Part shown: positions 1 through 6,995 of the stretch, in pieces
How positions within the stretch are numbered: the first letter of the stretch is position 1
How the letters are laid out: every line of letters starts with the position of its first letter
Source: Endomicrobium sp.
GTDB lineage: Bacteria > Elusimicrobiota > Endomicrobiia > Endomicrobiales > Endomicrobiaceae
Length of the DNA: 13,804 bases
Assembly (NCBI GenBank): GCA_031277075.1
Contig: JAISLV010000072.1
Coordinates: 1-13,804, forward strand
Reading direction: 5' to 3'
Notes under the pieces: generated by a model
Told to the model about the DNA's origin: nothing
The model's input: only the letters and a program-made list of their open reading frames with translations
The model's database searches: none
Position numbers and translations under genes: made by a program

Positions 1-153
1 GTAAAGCTAAGAGCGATAGCGGAACTTTCAGAAATGGGCAAGGCGGCTGTTCCTGCATTGCCTTTGCTTAACCGATTGAGAAAAGACCCCGACAAAGAAA
101 TCCGCTTAGAATCCAGAAAAGCGGCGTTAAAAATTTCAAAAGCGCAAAGATGA
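1..153 (+). CDS. HEAT-repeat protein, C-terminal fragment
   Basis: Frame 1 is open from the window edge to a TGA at 151-153, giving the last 50 residues of a longer protein. The visible part has the helix-turn-helix rhythm of a HEAT/PBS-lyase-like repeat: AIAELSEMGKAAVPALPLL, then a charged turn (RKDPDKEIR), then a second helix with SRKAALKIS. The small-residue and Pro pattern 'G..A.PAL..L' and the D-x-x-x-x-R turn are typical of such repeats. These proteins are alpha-solenoid scaffolds for protein-protein contacts; the specific partner cannot be told from this fragment. The start lies upstream of the window. The downstream promoter at 195-223 suggests that the next gene is a separate unit. 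Confidence 0.75.
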   Translation, partial: VKLRAIAELSEMGKAAVPALPLLNRLRKDPDKEIRLESRKAALKISKAQR

Positions 154-194
154 CGCTCGGCGCAATAACGCCGTCCCTCCGAGTTAAAGTAAAA

Positions 195-223
195 TTGACT
201 TGAAAATTTGAAAATTATACAAT
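195..223 (+). promoter_or_regulatory. sigma-70-type promoter for the secreted protein at 297
   Basis: TTGACT (195-200) and TACAAT (218-223) are separated by 17 bp, each one base off the TTGACA/TATAAT consensus. Transcription would start near 230, leaving a leader of roughly 65 nt before the TTG start codon at 297. The upstream HEAT gene ends only 41 bp before the -35 box, so this is probably the main promoter for the 297 gene. Confidence 0.7.
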
Positions 224-296
224 CAAACGAATTGCTTTTTATGGTTTTAACATTAGCGCGGACGGTTTTTAGGCGCTCAGTTTAAAGGAGAAAAAA

Positions 297-1001
297 TTGT
301 TAAAAAAATTCTTATTTGCGTCGGCGGTATTATTTGCGTCCGTTAATTCTTTTGCAAGCGAAATGTACGTTATAGATTCTCCCACTACTAAAATTTTAAA
401 TTATGGAAGTTACGACGTAAGTTTCAGGGCTTTTTCAGACGGCGGAGTGCATGCGAGGCTTGATTTCGGAGTGTTTAAGTTTTTAAACTTGGGAATTTCG
501 TGGGAGCTTGGGCAATTTTTAGGCAACAAAGACATAAAAGCCGCCGTTCCCTCAATATCCGTAAAATTCAGGCTTTATGAAGGAGATATGACATTGCCCG
601 GCATAGCTTTGGGCTACGACGGACAGGGTTATTTTTATAACAGCGATTACGACGGCGATTTTAAGCAAAGAGGCAAAGGCTTATATCTTGTGGCGGGCAG
701 AGAACTTTTTTTTGAGGGACTTTTGCTTGATTTCGGATTAAATATGAACGATTTTTCAAACCCCAATATATGCGTTTTTCTAAACGCTATGGTTCCTATA
801 TATAAGGATAGTTTGTTTTTTATCGCCGAATACGACAATATAAGTTATTTCCCCGACGCGCGTTTAAACGCGGGAGTAAGATTTGCGCTTACAGAATCTA
901 CTGACATTGATTTTGTGATAAGAGACTGTTTCGGAAAAAGAGCGGACGACAAAATGCCTAACGAAAGAGTTTTTAAAGTAAGCTATACGGGAAAATTTTA
1001 A
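297..1001 (+). CDS. secreted outer-membrane beta-barrel-type protein, unknown function
   Basis: A 234-residue protein starting at TTG 297, chosen because AAAGGAG (284-290) sits 6 nt upstream and the codons right after it encode a signal peptide. Residues 1-20 are a classic Sec signal: KK, then a hydrophobic core, then SFAS, with cleavage near residues 20-21. The mature part is made of short alternating strands rich in Gly, Phe and Tyr (for example ISVKFRLYEGD, LYLVAGRELFFEGLLLDFG, RLNAGVRFAL). It ends in an aromatic residue (VSYTGKF), as outer-membrane barrels do for BAM recognition. About 210 mature residues would fit a barrel of 8 to 12 strands. I do not recognise a named family; a YjbH-like or OmpW-sized porin-like role is possible but unproven. 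It has its own promoter. Confidence 0.8.
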   Translation: MLKKFLFASAVLFASVNSFASEMYVIDSPTTKILNYGSYDVSFRAFSDGGVHARLDFGVFKFLNLGISWELGQFLGNKDIKAAVPSISVKFRLYEGDMTLPGIALGYDGQGYFYNSDYDGDFKQRGKGLYLVAGRELFFEGLLLDFGLNMNDFSNPNICVFLNAMVPIYKDSLFFIAEYDNISYFPDARLNAGVRFALTESTDIDFVIRDCFGKRADDKMPNERVFKVSYTGKF

Positions 1002-1183
1002 ATTTCATAGCGCGGAAAGTCAAGCGCGCGGCGTTTTCTGTCGCGCCGAACTTGTTTTCAGCGTCTTTTGCCGTTAGCCGTTGCCGTCGGTTAGCCGCGT
1101 TTTTTTGCCGTCGTTTGCAGTTGCAATGCGTCTATGCGTTCTAAGCCGCTCAGCCTAACTTTTCAAAATTTTAAGGGGTATAA

Positions 1184-2215
1184 ATGAATGTTTCTTTGGA
1201 TTTTGAACAACCCGTCGCTGAAATAGAAAAACAGATTTCGGAGTTGAAAGCTATTTCTCAAGACGACGAGAATATTTTAAAGAAAATAAAAACTCTTGAA
1301 AAAAACAGAGACGAAATCAGGGAAAAAATTTACTCTTCTCTAACGCCTTGGCAAAGAATACAAATCGCAAGACACCCTGAAAGACCTTATTCAAGCGATT
1401 ACATAAAAATGATTTTTGAAGATTTTACGGAACTTCGCGGAGACAGGGTTTTTGGCGAAGACAGCGCTTTGCTTTGCGGCATAGCGGCGCTTTCAGGCGA
1501 ACCCGTAGCGGTGATAGGGCATCAAAAGGGAAGGACTCTGCAGGAAAATATGGACAGAAATTTCGGTATGGCTCACCCCGAAGGATACCGCAAAGCCGCA
1601 AGAATTATGAAACTTGCGGAAAAATTCAACAGACCCATAATTACTTTTATAGACACGTCGGGCGCATACCCCGGAATAGCCGCAGAAGAAAGAGGACAAG
1701 CCGAAGCTATAGCCCGAAACCTAAGAGATATGTCAAATTTAAAAGTTCCCGTAATAAGCGTGGTTATCGGCGAAGGCGGTTCTGGAGGAGCTTTGGGAAT
1801 AGGAGTTTCAAACAAAGTTTTAATGCTTGAAAACGCTTATTATTCGGTAATATCGCCGGAAGGCTGCGCGGCGATACTTTTTAGAGACGGCTCAAAAGCC
1901 AAAGAAGCCGCCGACGCTATGAAAATTACCGCTCAGGATTTGCTCAATTTAAAAGTTATAGACGAAATAATAAAAGAACCTTTAGGCGGAGCGCATATTG
2001 ACCCTGAAAAAACTGCGGACAATATTAAAGCGGCTCTGTTAAAATCGTTAAAACGCTGCGAGGATATGTCTGCGTCTGAAATTTCTCGGGACAGATACGA
2101 AAAATTCAGAGCTATGGGCTTTATTTCAGAAGGCGCGCCGTTGAAGAAAAAACGCTTGCCGTCCGCGCAAAAATCGGCGAAAAAAACAAAGAAACAAATT
2201 AATAAAGACAATTAA
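1184..2215 (+). CDS. accA: acetyl-CoA carboxylase carboxyltransferase subunit alpha
   Basis: A 343-residue AccA. With AccD it forms the cytoplasmic alpha2beta2 carboxyltransferase that moves carboxyl from biotin-BCCP to acetyl-CoA, making malonyl-CoA for fatty acid synthesis. Family landmarks are clear: the N-terminal LDFEQPVAEIEKQISELK helix (residues 5-22), TPWQRIQIARHPERPY (54-69), the crotonase-fold core with ELRGDR (83-88), HPEGYRKAARIM (131-142), DTSGAYPGIAAEERGQ (157-172), the GEGGSGGALGIG oxyanion/acyl-CoA loop (196-207) and SVISPEGCAAILFRD (221-235). The start at ATG 1184 follows AAGGGG (1173-1178) by 5 nt. The usual length is about 320, and the extra length is a Lys-rich tail (about 321-343). 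accD is not next to it in this window. Confidence 0.97.
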   Translation: MNVSLDFEQPVAEIEKQISELKAISQDDENILKKIKTLEKNRDEIREKIYSSLTPWQRIQIARHPERPYSSDYIKMIFEDFTELRGDRVFGEDSALLCGIAALSGEPVAVIGHQKGRTLQENMDRNFGMAHPEGYRKAARIMKLAEKFNRPIITFIDTSGAYPGIAAEERGQAEAIARNLRDMSNLKVPVISVVIGEGGSGGALGIGVSNKVLMLENAYYSVISPEGCAAILFRDGSKAKEAADAMKITAQDLLNLKVIDEIIKEPLGGAHIDPEKTADNIKAALLKSLKRCEDMSASEISRDRYEKFRAMGFISEGAPLKKKRLPSAQKSAKKTKKQINKDN

Positions 2216-2414
2216 ACATAAATGACGATAACGACAATGGAAAAATACCTTGTCAGGCAAGCCTGCCGCCCCTTTTAAAAAGGTGGAATTTATAAGGTTT
2301 TCAGAAAGAGAGACCCGGAGGCGTAATAATTAGCCGCCGACGCGATGCAACGCAAGCGCAAAAAATTGTAATTCTTTATTTTATGTTTAATCGTCGTTAA
2401 AAAGGAGAGAGAAT
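2216..2414. other. accA-fba spacer with short inverted repeats
   Basis: This 199-bp gap has no convincing gene. It holds CAGGC-AA-GCCTG next to the word TTGTCAGGCA (2250-2259), which recurs at 13484-13493; an AT-centred CCTTTT/AAAAGG palindrome near 2273-2286; and a 7-bp stem with one mismatch, CGGAGGC (2316-2322) with GCCGCCG (2333-2339). None is followed by a clean T-tract, so I do not call a terminator. No good sigma-70 promoter for fba is obvious; TTGTAA (2366-2371) with TTTAAT (2386-2391) has a 14-bp spacer, which is too short. Confidence 0.4.
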
Positions 2415-3407
2415 ATGGCTTTAGCACCGGGAATACAACTATTGGAGGAAGCAAAGAAGAAAGGGTACGGCGTAGGCGCTTATAACGTCAACAATATGGA
2501 ACAAATACAGGCTATTATGGCGGCGGCAAAAGAGACAAATTCTCCCGTTATAATTCAAGCAAGCAGAGGCGCTCTCAAATATTCAAATTTTACATATTTG
2601 GGTTATTTGATGAAAGCGGCGGTTATTGAAAACCCCGACATTCCCGTGGCAATGCATTTAGACCACGGCAATTCTTTAGAATCGGCGGTAAAAGCCATTG
2701 AACTCGGATTTTCTTCAGTTATGATAGACGGTTCTTTGCTTGAAGACGGTAAAACGGCGTCGACTTACGATTACAATGTAAAAGTTACAAAATCCGTCGT
2801 TGAATACGCCCATGCAAGAGGCGTTTCAGTAGAGGCGGAAATAGGAACTTTAGGCGGAATTGAAGACGGCGTAGGCTCGGGACATATTCATCTTACCGAC
2901 CCGCAGGAAGCGAAGAAATTCGTTGAAGAAACTGGAGTTGATTCTTTGGCGATAGCGATAGGCACCTCGCACGGCGCGTATAAGTTTAAAGGCGCGGCAA
3001 ACTTGGCTTTTGACGTTTTAAAAGAAATCAGAGCGCTTATAGATATTCCGATAGTTCTACACGGAGCGTCTTCAGTTCCGCAAAGTTTGATTGACGAAGT
3101 AAACAAATACGGCGGTAAAATGCCGGGAGCTACGGGCGTTCCTATGGCTAGCCTGCAGGAAGCGATAAAACTCGGCGTTCAAAAAATTAACGTTGACACC
3201 GACGGCAGACTTGCGATAACAGCCGCTATTAGAAAAACTTTTGCAGAAACGCCTGAAAAATTTGACCCCAGAGATTATTTAGGTCCAGCAAGAGAAGCTC
3301 TTAAAAATCTTATAATTACAAAAATGAAAGATTTCGGCACTGCAGGGCATGCGGGCGATTACGCTCCGCTGTCTCTTGAAGATATGAAAAAAGTATATGG
3401 AAAATAA
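2415..3407 (+). CDS. fba: class II fructose-1,6-bisphosphate aldolase
   Basis: A 330-residue zinc-dependent aldolase that cleaves fructose-1,6-bisphosphate to dihydroxyacetone phosphate and glyceraldehyde-3-phosphate in glycolysis, and runs in reverse in gluconeogenesis. Seen in the sequence: GAYNVNNMEQ (21-30) at the start of the barrel, the HLDHG motif (81-85) with catalytic Asp83 and zinc ligand His84, YDYNV (118-122), EAEIGTLGG (140-148), GTSHGAY (183-189) with zinc ligand His186, VLHGASS (214-220) with zinc ligand His216, and the phosphate/substrate loop INVDTDGR (258-265). The HLDHG form, in contrast to HTDHC of the E. coli enzyme, and the compact length suggest the class IIB type. Residue roles are assigned by analogy with characterised aldolases. 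ATG 2415 follows AAAGGAG (2401-2407) by 7 nt. A hairpin begins at its stop codon. Confidence 0.96.
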   Translation: MALAPGIQLLEEAKKKGYGVGAYNVNNMEQIQAIMAAAKETNSPVIIQASRGALKYSNFTYLGYLMKAAVIENPDIPVAMHLDHGNSLESAVKAIELGFSSVMIDGSLLEDGKTASTYDYNVKVTKSVVEYAHARGVSVEAEIGTLGGIEDGVGSGHIHLTDPQEAKKFVEETGVDSLAIAIGTSHGAYKFKGAANLAFDVLKEIRALIDIPIVLHGASSVPQSLIDEVNKYGGKMPGATGVPMASLQEAIKLGVQKINVDTDGRLAITAAIRKTFAETPEKFDPRDYLGPAREALKNLIITKMKDFGTAGHAGDYAPLSLEDMKKVYGK

Positions 3408-3441
3408 AAGAGATTTCCGTTGACAACGCAAACCTCTTTTA
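3405..3441 (+). terminator. AT-rich hairpin at the end of fba, possible terminator
   Basis: TAAAAGAG (3405-3412, its TAA being the fba stop codon) pairs perfectly with CTCTTTTA (3434-3441) around a 21-nt loop. The arm ends in TTTTA and TTATAAT follows. The stem is AT-rich and the loop large, so termination would be weak. The loop and right arm also carry the promoter described at 3420-3448. Confidence 0.4.
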
Positions 3442-3448
3442 TTATAAT
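3420..3448 (+). promoter_or_regulatory. perfect-consensus sigma-70 promoter for the small membrane protein
   Basis: TTGACA (3420-3425) and TATAAT (3443-3448) are separated by exactly 17 bp: both hexamers and the spacing match the consensus. Transcription should start near 3455, giving a leader of about 48 nt before the ATG at 3503. It overlaps the hairpin after fba. It predicts strong expression of the short gene, which ends in its own terminator at 3808-3847. Confidence 0.88.
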
Positions 3449-3502
3449 ATTGCAAATATAGAAGCGCGACGGCGAAGTTAAAAAAAAATTAGGAGGCAGT
3501 AA

Positions 3503-3793
3503 ATGTCAATGTATGACGTTAAAAAAGTACAGATTATTTCCATCCTCAAAGTTTTCCCCATTGTGTTTTTAATTTTGGGAGCGGTTATCGGCATCTTCAC
3601 TTTTTTCCTCACGCCTACAGATTTGGCTGCGGGACTTGGTTTCGGAGCAAGACTGCTATCCTGGATTATCTTTGTATTTTTGTATGCGGCTATTATGGCT
3701 GTAGGAGCTGTTTTTGTAGCTTTCCTCTACAACATTGTAGTTGCAAAAATTCTCGGTTCAGGCGTAGTTATTGCTTTAGAACCTAAAGAATAA
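3503..3793 (+). CDS. small two-helix membrane protein, DUF3566-like
   Basis: A 96-residue protein beginning at ATG 3503, with AGGAGG (3491-3496) 6 nt upstream. A short cytoplasmic start (MSMYDVKKVQIISILKVFP) leads into a hydrophobic helix at about 17-36, a Gly-rich loop (LAAGLGFGARL, 41-51) and a second long hydrophobic helix at about 52-78. The last stretch, LYNIVVAKILGSGVVIALEP (75-94), resembles the end of the DUF3566 family of small transmembrane proteins ('LYN..A...GG...L'). That match is from memory and moderate. No enzyme motif is visible and the function is unknown. It sits alone between a perfect-consensus promoter and a strong terminator, so it is probably an abundant, independently transcribed protein. 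Confidence 0.85.
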   Translation: MSMYDVKKVQIISILKVFPIVFLILGAVIGIFTFFLTPTDLAAGLGFGARLLSWIIFVFLYAAIMAVGAVFVAFLYNIVVAKILGSGVVIALEPKE

Positions 3794-3807
3794 CCTAAGT
3801 TTCAAGC

Positions 3808-3847
3808 GCGGCGGACGTTAAAATACGTCCGCCGCTATTTTTTATTT
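3808..3847 (+). terminator. strong intrinsic terminator
   Basis: GCGGCGGACGT (3808-3818) pairs perfectly with ACGTCCGCCGC (3825-3835): an 11-bp GC-rich stem around the 6-nt loop TAAAAT, followed directly by TATTTTTTATTTT (3836-3848). This is the clearest terminator in the window. It separates the small membrane protein from the signalling cluster that starts 70 bp later. Confidence 0.94.
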
Positions 3848-3916
3848 TCACGGCGTTTGCCGCAGTATTTGGTACTTTCCCCTTATTTCAAATCTCTTAA
3901 TAGGGTCTTAGCGCTT

Positions 3917-5347
3917 ATGAACCTGAGGCTTAAATTCACTCTATCCGTTTTAATTCCTCTTTCGCTTGTAATCGTTTTTGAAGCATATGCTATCTTTTCA
4001 GCGCAGAAAAGTTATCTGAGCCTGCAGCTTGAAGGGGAAAGAGAGCGTTCTTTTCAAATGTTTTACCGCGCATGCGAAGAGGCTTTAAAATCAGACAATG
4101 AACGGCAAATAGACAATATAATAAATTCAATAGTGCCGATACACAGACCCGCTATAGTCTATGCGGCGTTTGTTTCAGGGCATAAGAAAATTTTTATAGC
4201 AAGGGACGACAACAGCAATATAGCTTCGGCTTTTCTTGAACGAGCCAAACGCTCTTATGCGTCTATTACTGAAACTTTTGAATCTCTTACAGGGGAACGG
4301 ATATACGAATACGTTTCCCCTATAACTACGTCAAGCGATAAATATTTAGGCACCCTCATCATAGGGTTTTCTCAGGACTATACGGATTTAAAAGTAAAAG
4401 AGGGCGTGTCCGTAATTTCGCACAGAATACAGATGGTGGCGGTAATAGCTTTTCTATTTGCTCTATTTGGCGCAAATATTATGGCGTTTACGCTTGTTAA
4501 GCCGATAAAACTTCTAGCCATAGCGGCAAAAAAAATAGGCGACGGCGAAAAAGACGTGGAGGTCGACATTTCGCGCGGCGACGAAATAGGCTCTCTTGCG
4601 CGCACTTTCAACGATATGGCGATTAAAGTAAAAGAAGCGGATTCCATGAAAGACAGTTTTGTGTCGAGCGTTTCGCACGAGCTGCGCTCGCCTCTTGCGG
4701 CAATAGACGGCTATTGCGACTTTCTTATAGACGGAGTAAACCAAGACTACCCGAAAGAACAGCAGCTTCGCGGACTTAAAATTATAAAAGACGCGGCTTT
4801 AAGGCTTACCAGCTTTATAAACAATATTTTAGACCTCGCCAAAATGCGCGCGGGAAAATTTGAAATGAAATCGTCTCAGGTAGACGCGGGAGAGGTAATA
4901 CGCGAAATAGCTTCGCTTTTTGAATCGCTTGCGCTTTCGCAGAAAAAAACGTTAAAATACGAAATCGCCGACGGGCTGCCTAGCGTTTGCGCCGACATTG
5001 AAAAAATAAAGCAAGTGATTACAAATCTTCTTGGAAACGCCTTGAAATTTACCAGAGAAAACGACGCCATAACTATAAGCGCTATGCTTTCGGCGTCTTA
5101 CGGACCTGAATATATTGAGGTTTGGGTGGCAGATACAGGCATAGGTCTTACAAAAGCCGACGCGGAAAAAGTATTTGAAAAATTTTATCAAGTTAAAGAA
5201 GGCGAATTTAAAAAGCCTAAAGGCACGGGATTAGGGCTTTCTATAGTATATGAAATAATACGGCTGCACAACGGTCGCGTATGGGCAGAAGGCGAGCTTG
5301 GAAAAGGAAGCGTCTTTAAATTTGCGCTTCCCATAACGGGGAAATAA
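3917..5347 (+). CDS. membrane sensor histidine kinase (Cache-like sensor, HAMP, HisKA, HATPase)
   Basis: A 476-residue sensor kinase counted from ATG 3917. The frame is open back to a TTG at 3857, but that start lies 9 nt after the terminator tail, has no ribosome site, and would put 20 non-hydrophobic residues ahead of the first helix. Order: transmembrane helix 1 (about 6-27); an extracytoplasmic region of about 140 residues ending in EYVSPITTSS...GTLIIGFS, which looks like a single-Cache/PDC fold; transmembrane helix 2 (about 170-192); HAMP (about 193-245, with GDEIGSLARTFNDM); HisKA with SHELRSPL and phospho-acceptor His254; and HATPase with N-box NLLGNAL (Asn374), G1 DTGIGL (406-411), F-box FEKFYQ and G2 GTGLGLS (436-442). 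All residues needed for autophosphorylation are present. It is first in a six-gene unit, and its TAA overlaps the next ATG by 1 nt. The signal sensed is unknown. Confidence 0.93.
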   Translation: MNLRLKFTLSVLIPLSLVIVFEAYAIFSAQKSYLSLQLEGERERSFQMFYRACEEALKSDNERQIDNIINSIVPIHRPAIVYAAFVSGHKKIFIARDDNSNIASAFLERAKRSYASITETFESLTGERIYEYVSPITTSSDKYLGTLIIGFSQDYTDLKVKEGVSVISHRIQMVAVIAFLFALFGANIMAFTLVKPIKLLAIAAKKIGDGEKDVEVDISRGDEIGSLARTFNDMAIKVKEADSMKDSFVSSVSHELRSPLAAIDGYCDFLIDGVNQDYPKEQQLRGLKIIKDAALRLTSFINNILDLAKMRAGKFEMKSSQVDAGEVIREIASLFESLALSQKKTLKYEIADGLPSVCADIEKIKQVITNLLGNALKFTRENDAITISAMLSASYGPEYIEVWVADTGIGLTKADAEKVFEKFYQVKEGEFKKPKGTGLGLSIVYEIIRLHNGRVWAEGELGKGSVFKFALPITGK

Positions 5348-6270
5348 TGTCAAAGATTCTTGTAGTTGACGACGAACCGTCGTTAAGGTCTATGCTTAAC
5401 GACATTTTAAGCGCTCAAGGTTACGAAGTTATTACGGCAGTAGACGGAAAAGACGGGCTGTTAAAGGTGTTTATAGAACATCCAGACATCGTTCTTTTAG
5501 ACTGCTCAATGCCTGTAATGGACGGCTACGAAGTCGTAAGTCAAATAAGAAAAGACCCGCAGTTTATAAATCTTCCGGTAATAATGCTTACAGCTTCAGA
5601 AGGAGACAGCGCCGAAATAAAAGGTTTTGACTCGGGCATTGACGACTATATGAAAAAACCTTTTAAGTCTCCAGTTTTGCTTGCAAGAGTAAAAACGATA
5701 CTTGAAAGAAAAAAAGTAAGCGTCGGTTCAAATCCTCTTACGTATCTGCCCGGCAATCAGGCAATAAGGGCTGAAGCGGAAAAACGGCTTGCGGCAGAAA
5801 AGCCTTTTGCGCTTTTATACATAGACCTCGGCAATTTTAAAAGCTATAATGATAAATACGGTTTTCAAAACGGCGACGAAGTAATAAAATTTACGGCAAG
5901 CTGCCTAATAGACTGCGCAAACGAAAGCGGAGGCGACAATTTTATAGGACATATCGGCGGAGACGATTTTGCCGTTATAACGCCTTCCGAAATTGCTGAA
6001 AAATTAGCGCAGAATTTTATAAAAAAGTTTGACGCGGGCGTTCCGAATTTTTATACGGAAACAGACAAAGCCAACGGCTATATAATTTCTCTGGACAGAC
6101 AAAACAACAAAAGAAAATTTCCGATTATGACCGTTTCGGTGGCTATAATATCAACCGATATAACGACTTTAACTCATTATGCGGATATCGCTCAACGCGC
6201 GTCTGAGCTTAAGCATTACGCCAAACGCAGCGAAAAAAGCTCATATGTATTTGAGCGCAGAAGAAAATAA
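5347..6270 (+). CDS. REC-GGDEF response regulator with variant GGDDF signature
   Basis: A 307-residue cytoplasmic protein. REC domain, residues 1-118: acidic pocket D8-D9, phospho-acceptor Asp52 (VLLDCSMP), Thr82 and Lys104 (KKPF). GGDEF-like domain, about 128-305: LLYIDLGNFKSYNDKYGF (156-173) keeps the first metal Asp (Asp160) and the FK..ND nucleotide contacts, and NGDEVI (175-180) is kept. The signature is GGDDF (204-208) instead of GGDEF or GGEEF, the second 'DxD' aspartate is Gly162, and no RxxD inhibitory site precedes the signature. It may be a diguanylate cyclase with altered activity or a nucleotide-binding relic. ATG 5347 overlaps the kinase stop (TAATG) after a GGGG run, which implies translational coupling and makes the adjacent kinase its likely phosphodonor. 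Confidence 0.92.
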   Translation: MSKILVVDDEPSLRSMLNDILSAQGYEVITAVDGKDGLLKVFIEHPDIVLLDCSMPVMDGYEVVSQIRKDPQFINLPVIMLTASEGDSAEIKGFDSGIDDYMKKPFKSPVLLARVKTILERKKVSVGSNPLTYLPGNQAIRAEAEKRLAAEKPFALLYIDLGNFKSYNDKYGFQNGDEVIKFTASCLIDCANESGGDNFIGHIGGDDFAVITPSEIAEKLAQNFIKKFDAGVPNFYTETDKANGYIISLDRQNNKRKFPIMTVSVAIISTDITTLTHYADIAQRASELKHYAKRSEKSSYVFERRRK

Positions 6271-6280
6271 GAGGTGCTAT

Positions 6281-6985
6281 ATGGCCGATGCAAAAATTGT
6301 CATAGTTGACGACGAAGATAGCGTAAGAAGCCTCGTAAAAGACGTTTTGGAAAGCAACAATTTTAAAGTTATAACCTGCAAAGACACGGAAGAAGGCTAC
6401 AAGCGCATTTTAAAATCAATGCCCGACCTTGCGGTCTTAGACGTAAAAATGCCTCAAATCGGCGGCGTGGAGCTTACAAGACTTTTAAGAGAAACGCCTG
6501 AGACGAAAAATCTCCCTATAATAATGCTTACGGTAGAATCCACAGAGACGGATAAAATTATAGGTTTTGGCGTAGGAGCCGACGATTATATAACGAAGCC
6601 TTTTAGCAATAAAGAGTTTATCGCAAGGATTAATTCTCTTCTGCGCAGAACTCGCCGCAAAGACACTGCAAATATCATTGAATGCGAAGGGCTTGTTATG
6701 AACCTTGATTCGCGGACGGCTGTTTTAAACAAAAAAACCTTAACGCTCCGTCCTAAAGAGTTTGACCTTCTCCACGCATTTTTGGTAAAGCCGAATTTTG
6801 TTCTAAACAGAGATTATATTTTGGAAAACGTTTTTGATTACAATATAGCCGTAACTACAAGAACCATAGACACGCACATTAAAAATTTAAGGCAGGCGCT
6901 TGGAATTTGGGGGAAGAAAATTGAAACGGTATTCGGAAGAGGATTTAAATTCGTTCCCTCGCAAAAACTTTCAAAAAAGAAATGA
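6281..6985 (+). CDS. OmpR/PhoB-type response regulator (REC + winged helix)
   Basis: A 234-residue DNA-binding regulator. ATG 6281 is chosen over an upstream in-frame ATG at 6179 because GAGGTG (6271-6276) lies 4 nt before it, it begins exactly where the REC fold begins (MADAKIVIVDDEDS), and the longer form would overlap the previous gene by 92 nt. REC, about 1-120: D10-D11-E12, phospho-acceptor Asp54 (VLDVKMP), Thr84, Lys106 (TKPF). Trans_Reg_C winged helix, about 134-228: LTLRPKEFDLLHAFLVKP, the recognition-helix region TTRTIDTHIKNLRQALG, and the wing GRGFKFVP. Once phosphorylated, probably by the kinase two genes upstream, it would dimerise and bind direct repeats in promoters. It follows the preceding stop by 10 nt. 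Confidence 0.95.
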   Translation: MADAKIVIVDDEDSVRSLVKDVLESNNFKVITCKDTEEGYKRILKSMPDLAVLDVKMPQIGGVELTRLLRETPETKNLPIIMLTVESTETDKIIGFGVGADDYITKPFSNKEFIARINSLLRRTRRKDTANIIECEGLVMNLDSRTAVLNKKTLTLRPKEFDLLHAFLVKPNFVLNRDYILENVFDYNIAVTTRTIDTHIKNLRQALGIWGKKIETVFGRGFKFVPSQKLSKKK

Positions 6986-6995
6986 CGAGGCGGTT

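Noticed and set aside
154..180. CGGCG/CGCCG hairpin (158-162 with 169-173) as a terminator for the HEAT gene
   Set aside because: Only a 5-bp stem and no T-run follows.
2229..2278. Tiny frame MEKYLVRQACRPF in the accA-fba spacer
   Set aside because: 13 codons without a ribosome site; overlaps inverted repeats.
3857..3916. 20-residue N-terminal extension of the histidine kinase from TTG 3857
   Set aside because: No ribosome site, lies 9 nt after the terminator tail, and puts non-hydrophobic residues before the first membrane helix; ATG 3917 fits better, though its own ribosome site is weak too.
6179..6280. Upstream ATG for the OmpR-type regulator
   Set aside because: Would overlap the previous gene by 92 nt and adds no REC sequence; GAGGTG before ATG 6281 decides the start.
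6900..6995. Upstream TTG for the sigma factor
   Set aside because: The 32 added codons lie mostly inside the regulator gene in another frame and have no sigma-like content; TTG 6996 has GAGG at 5 nt.
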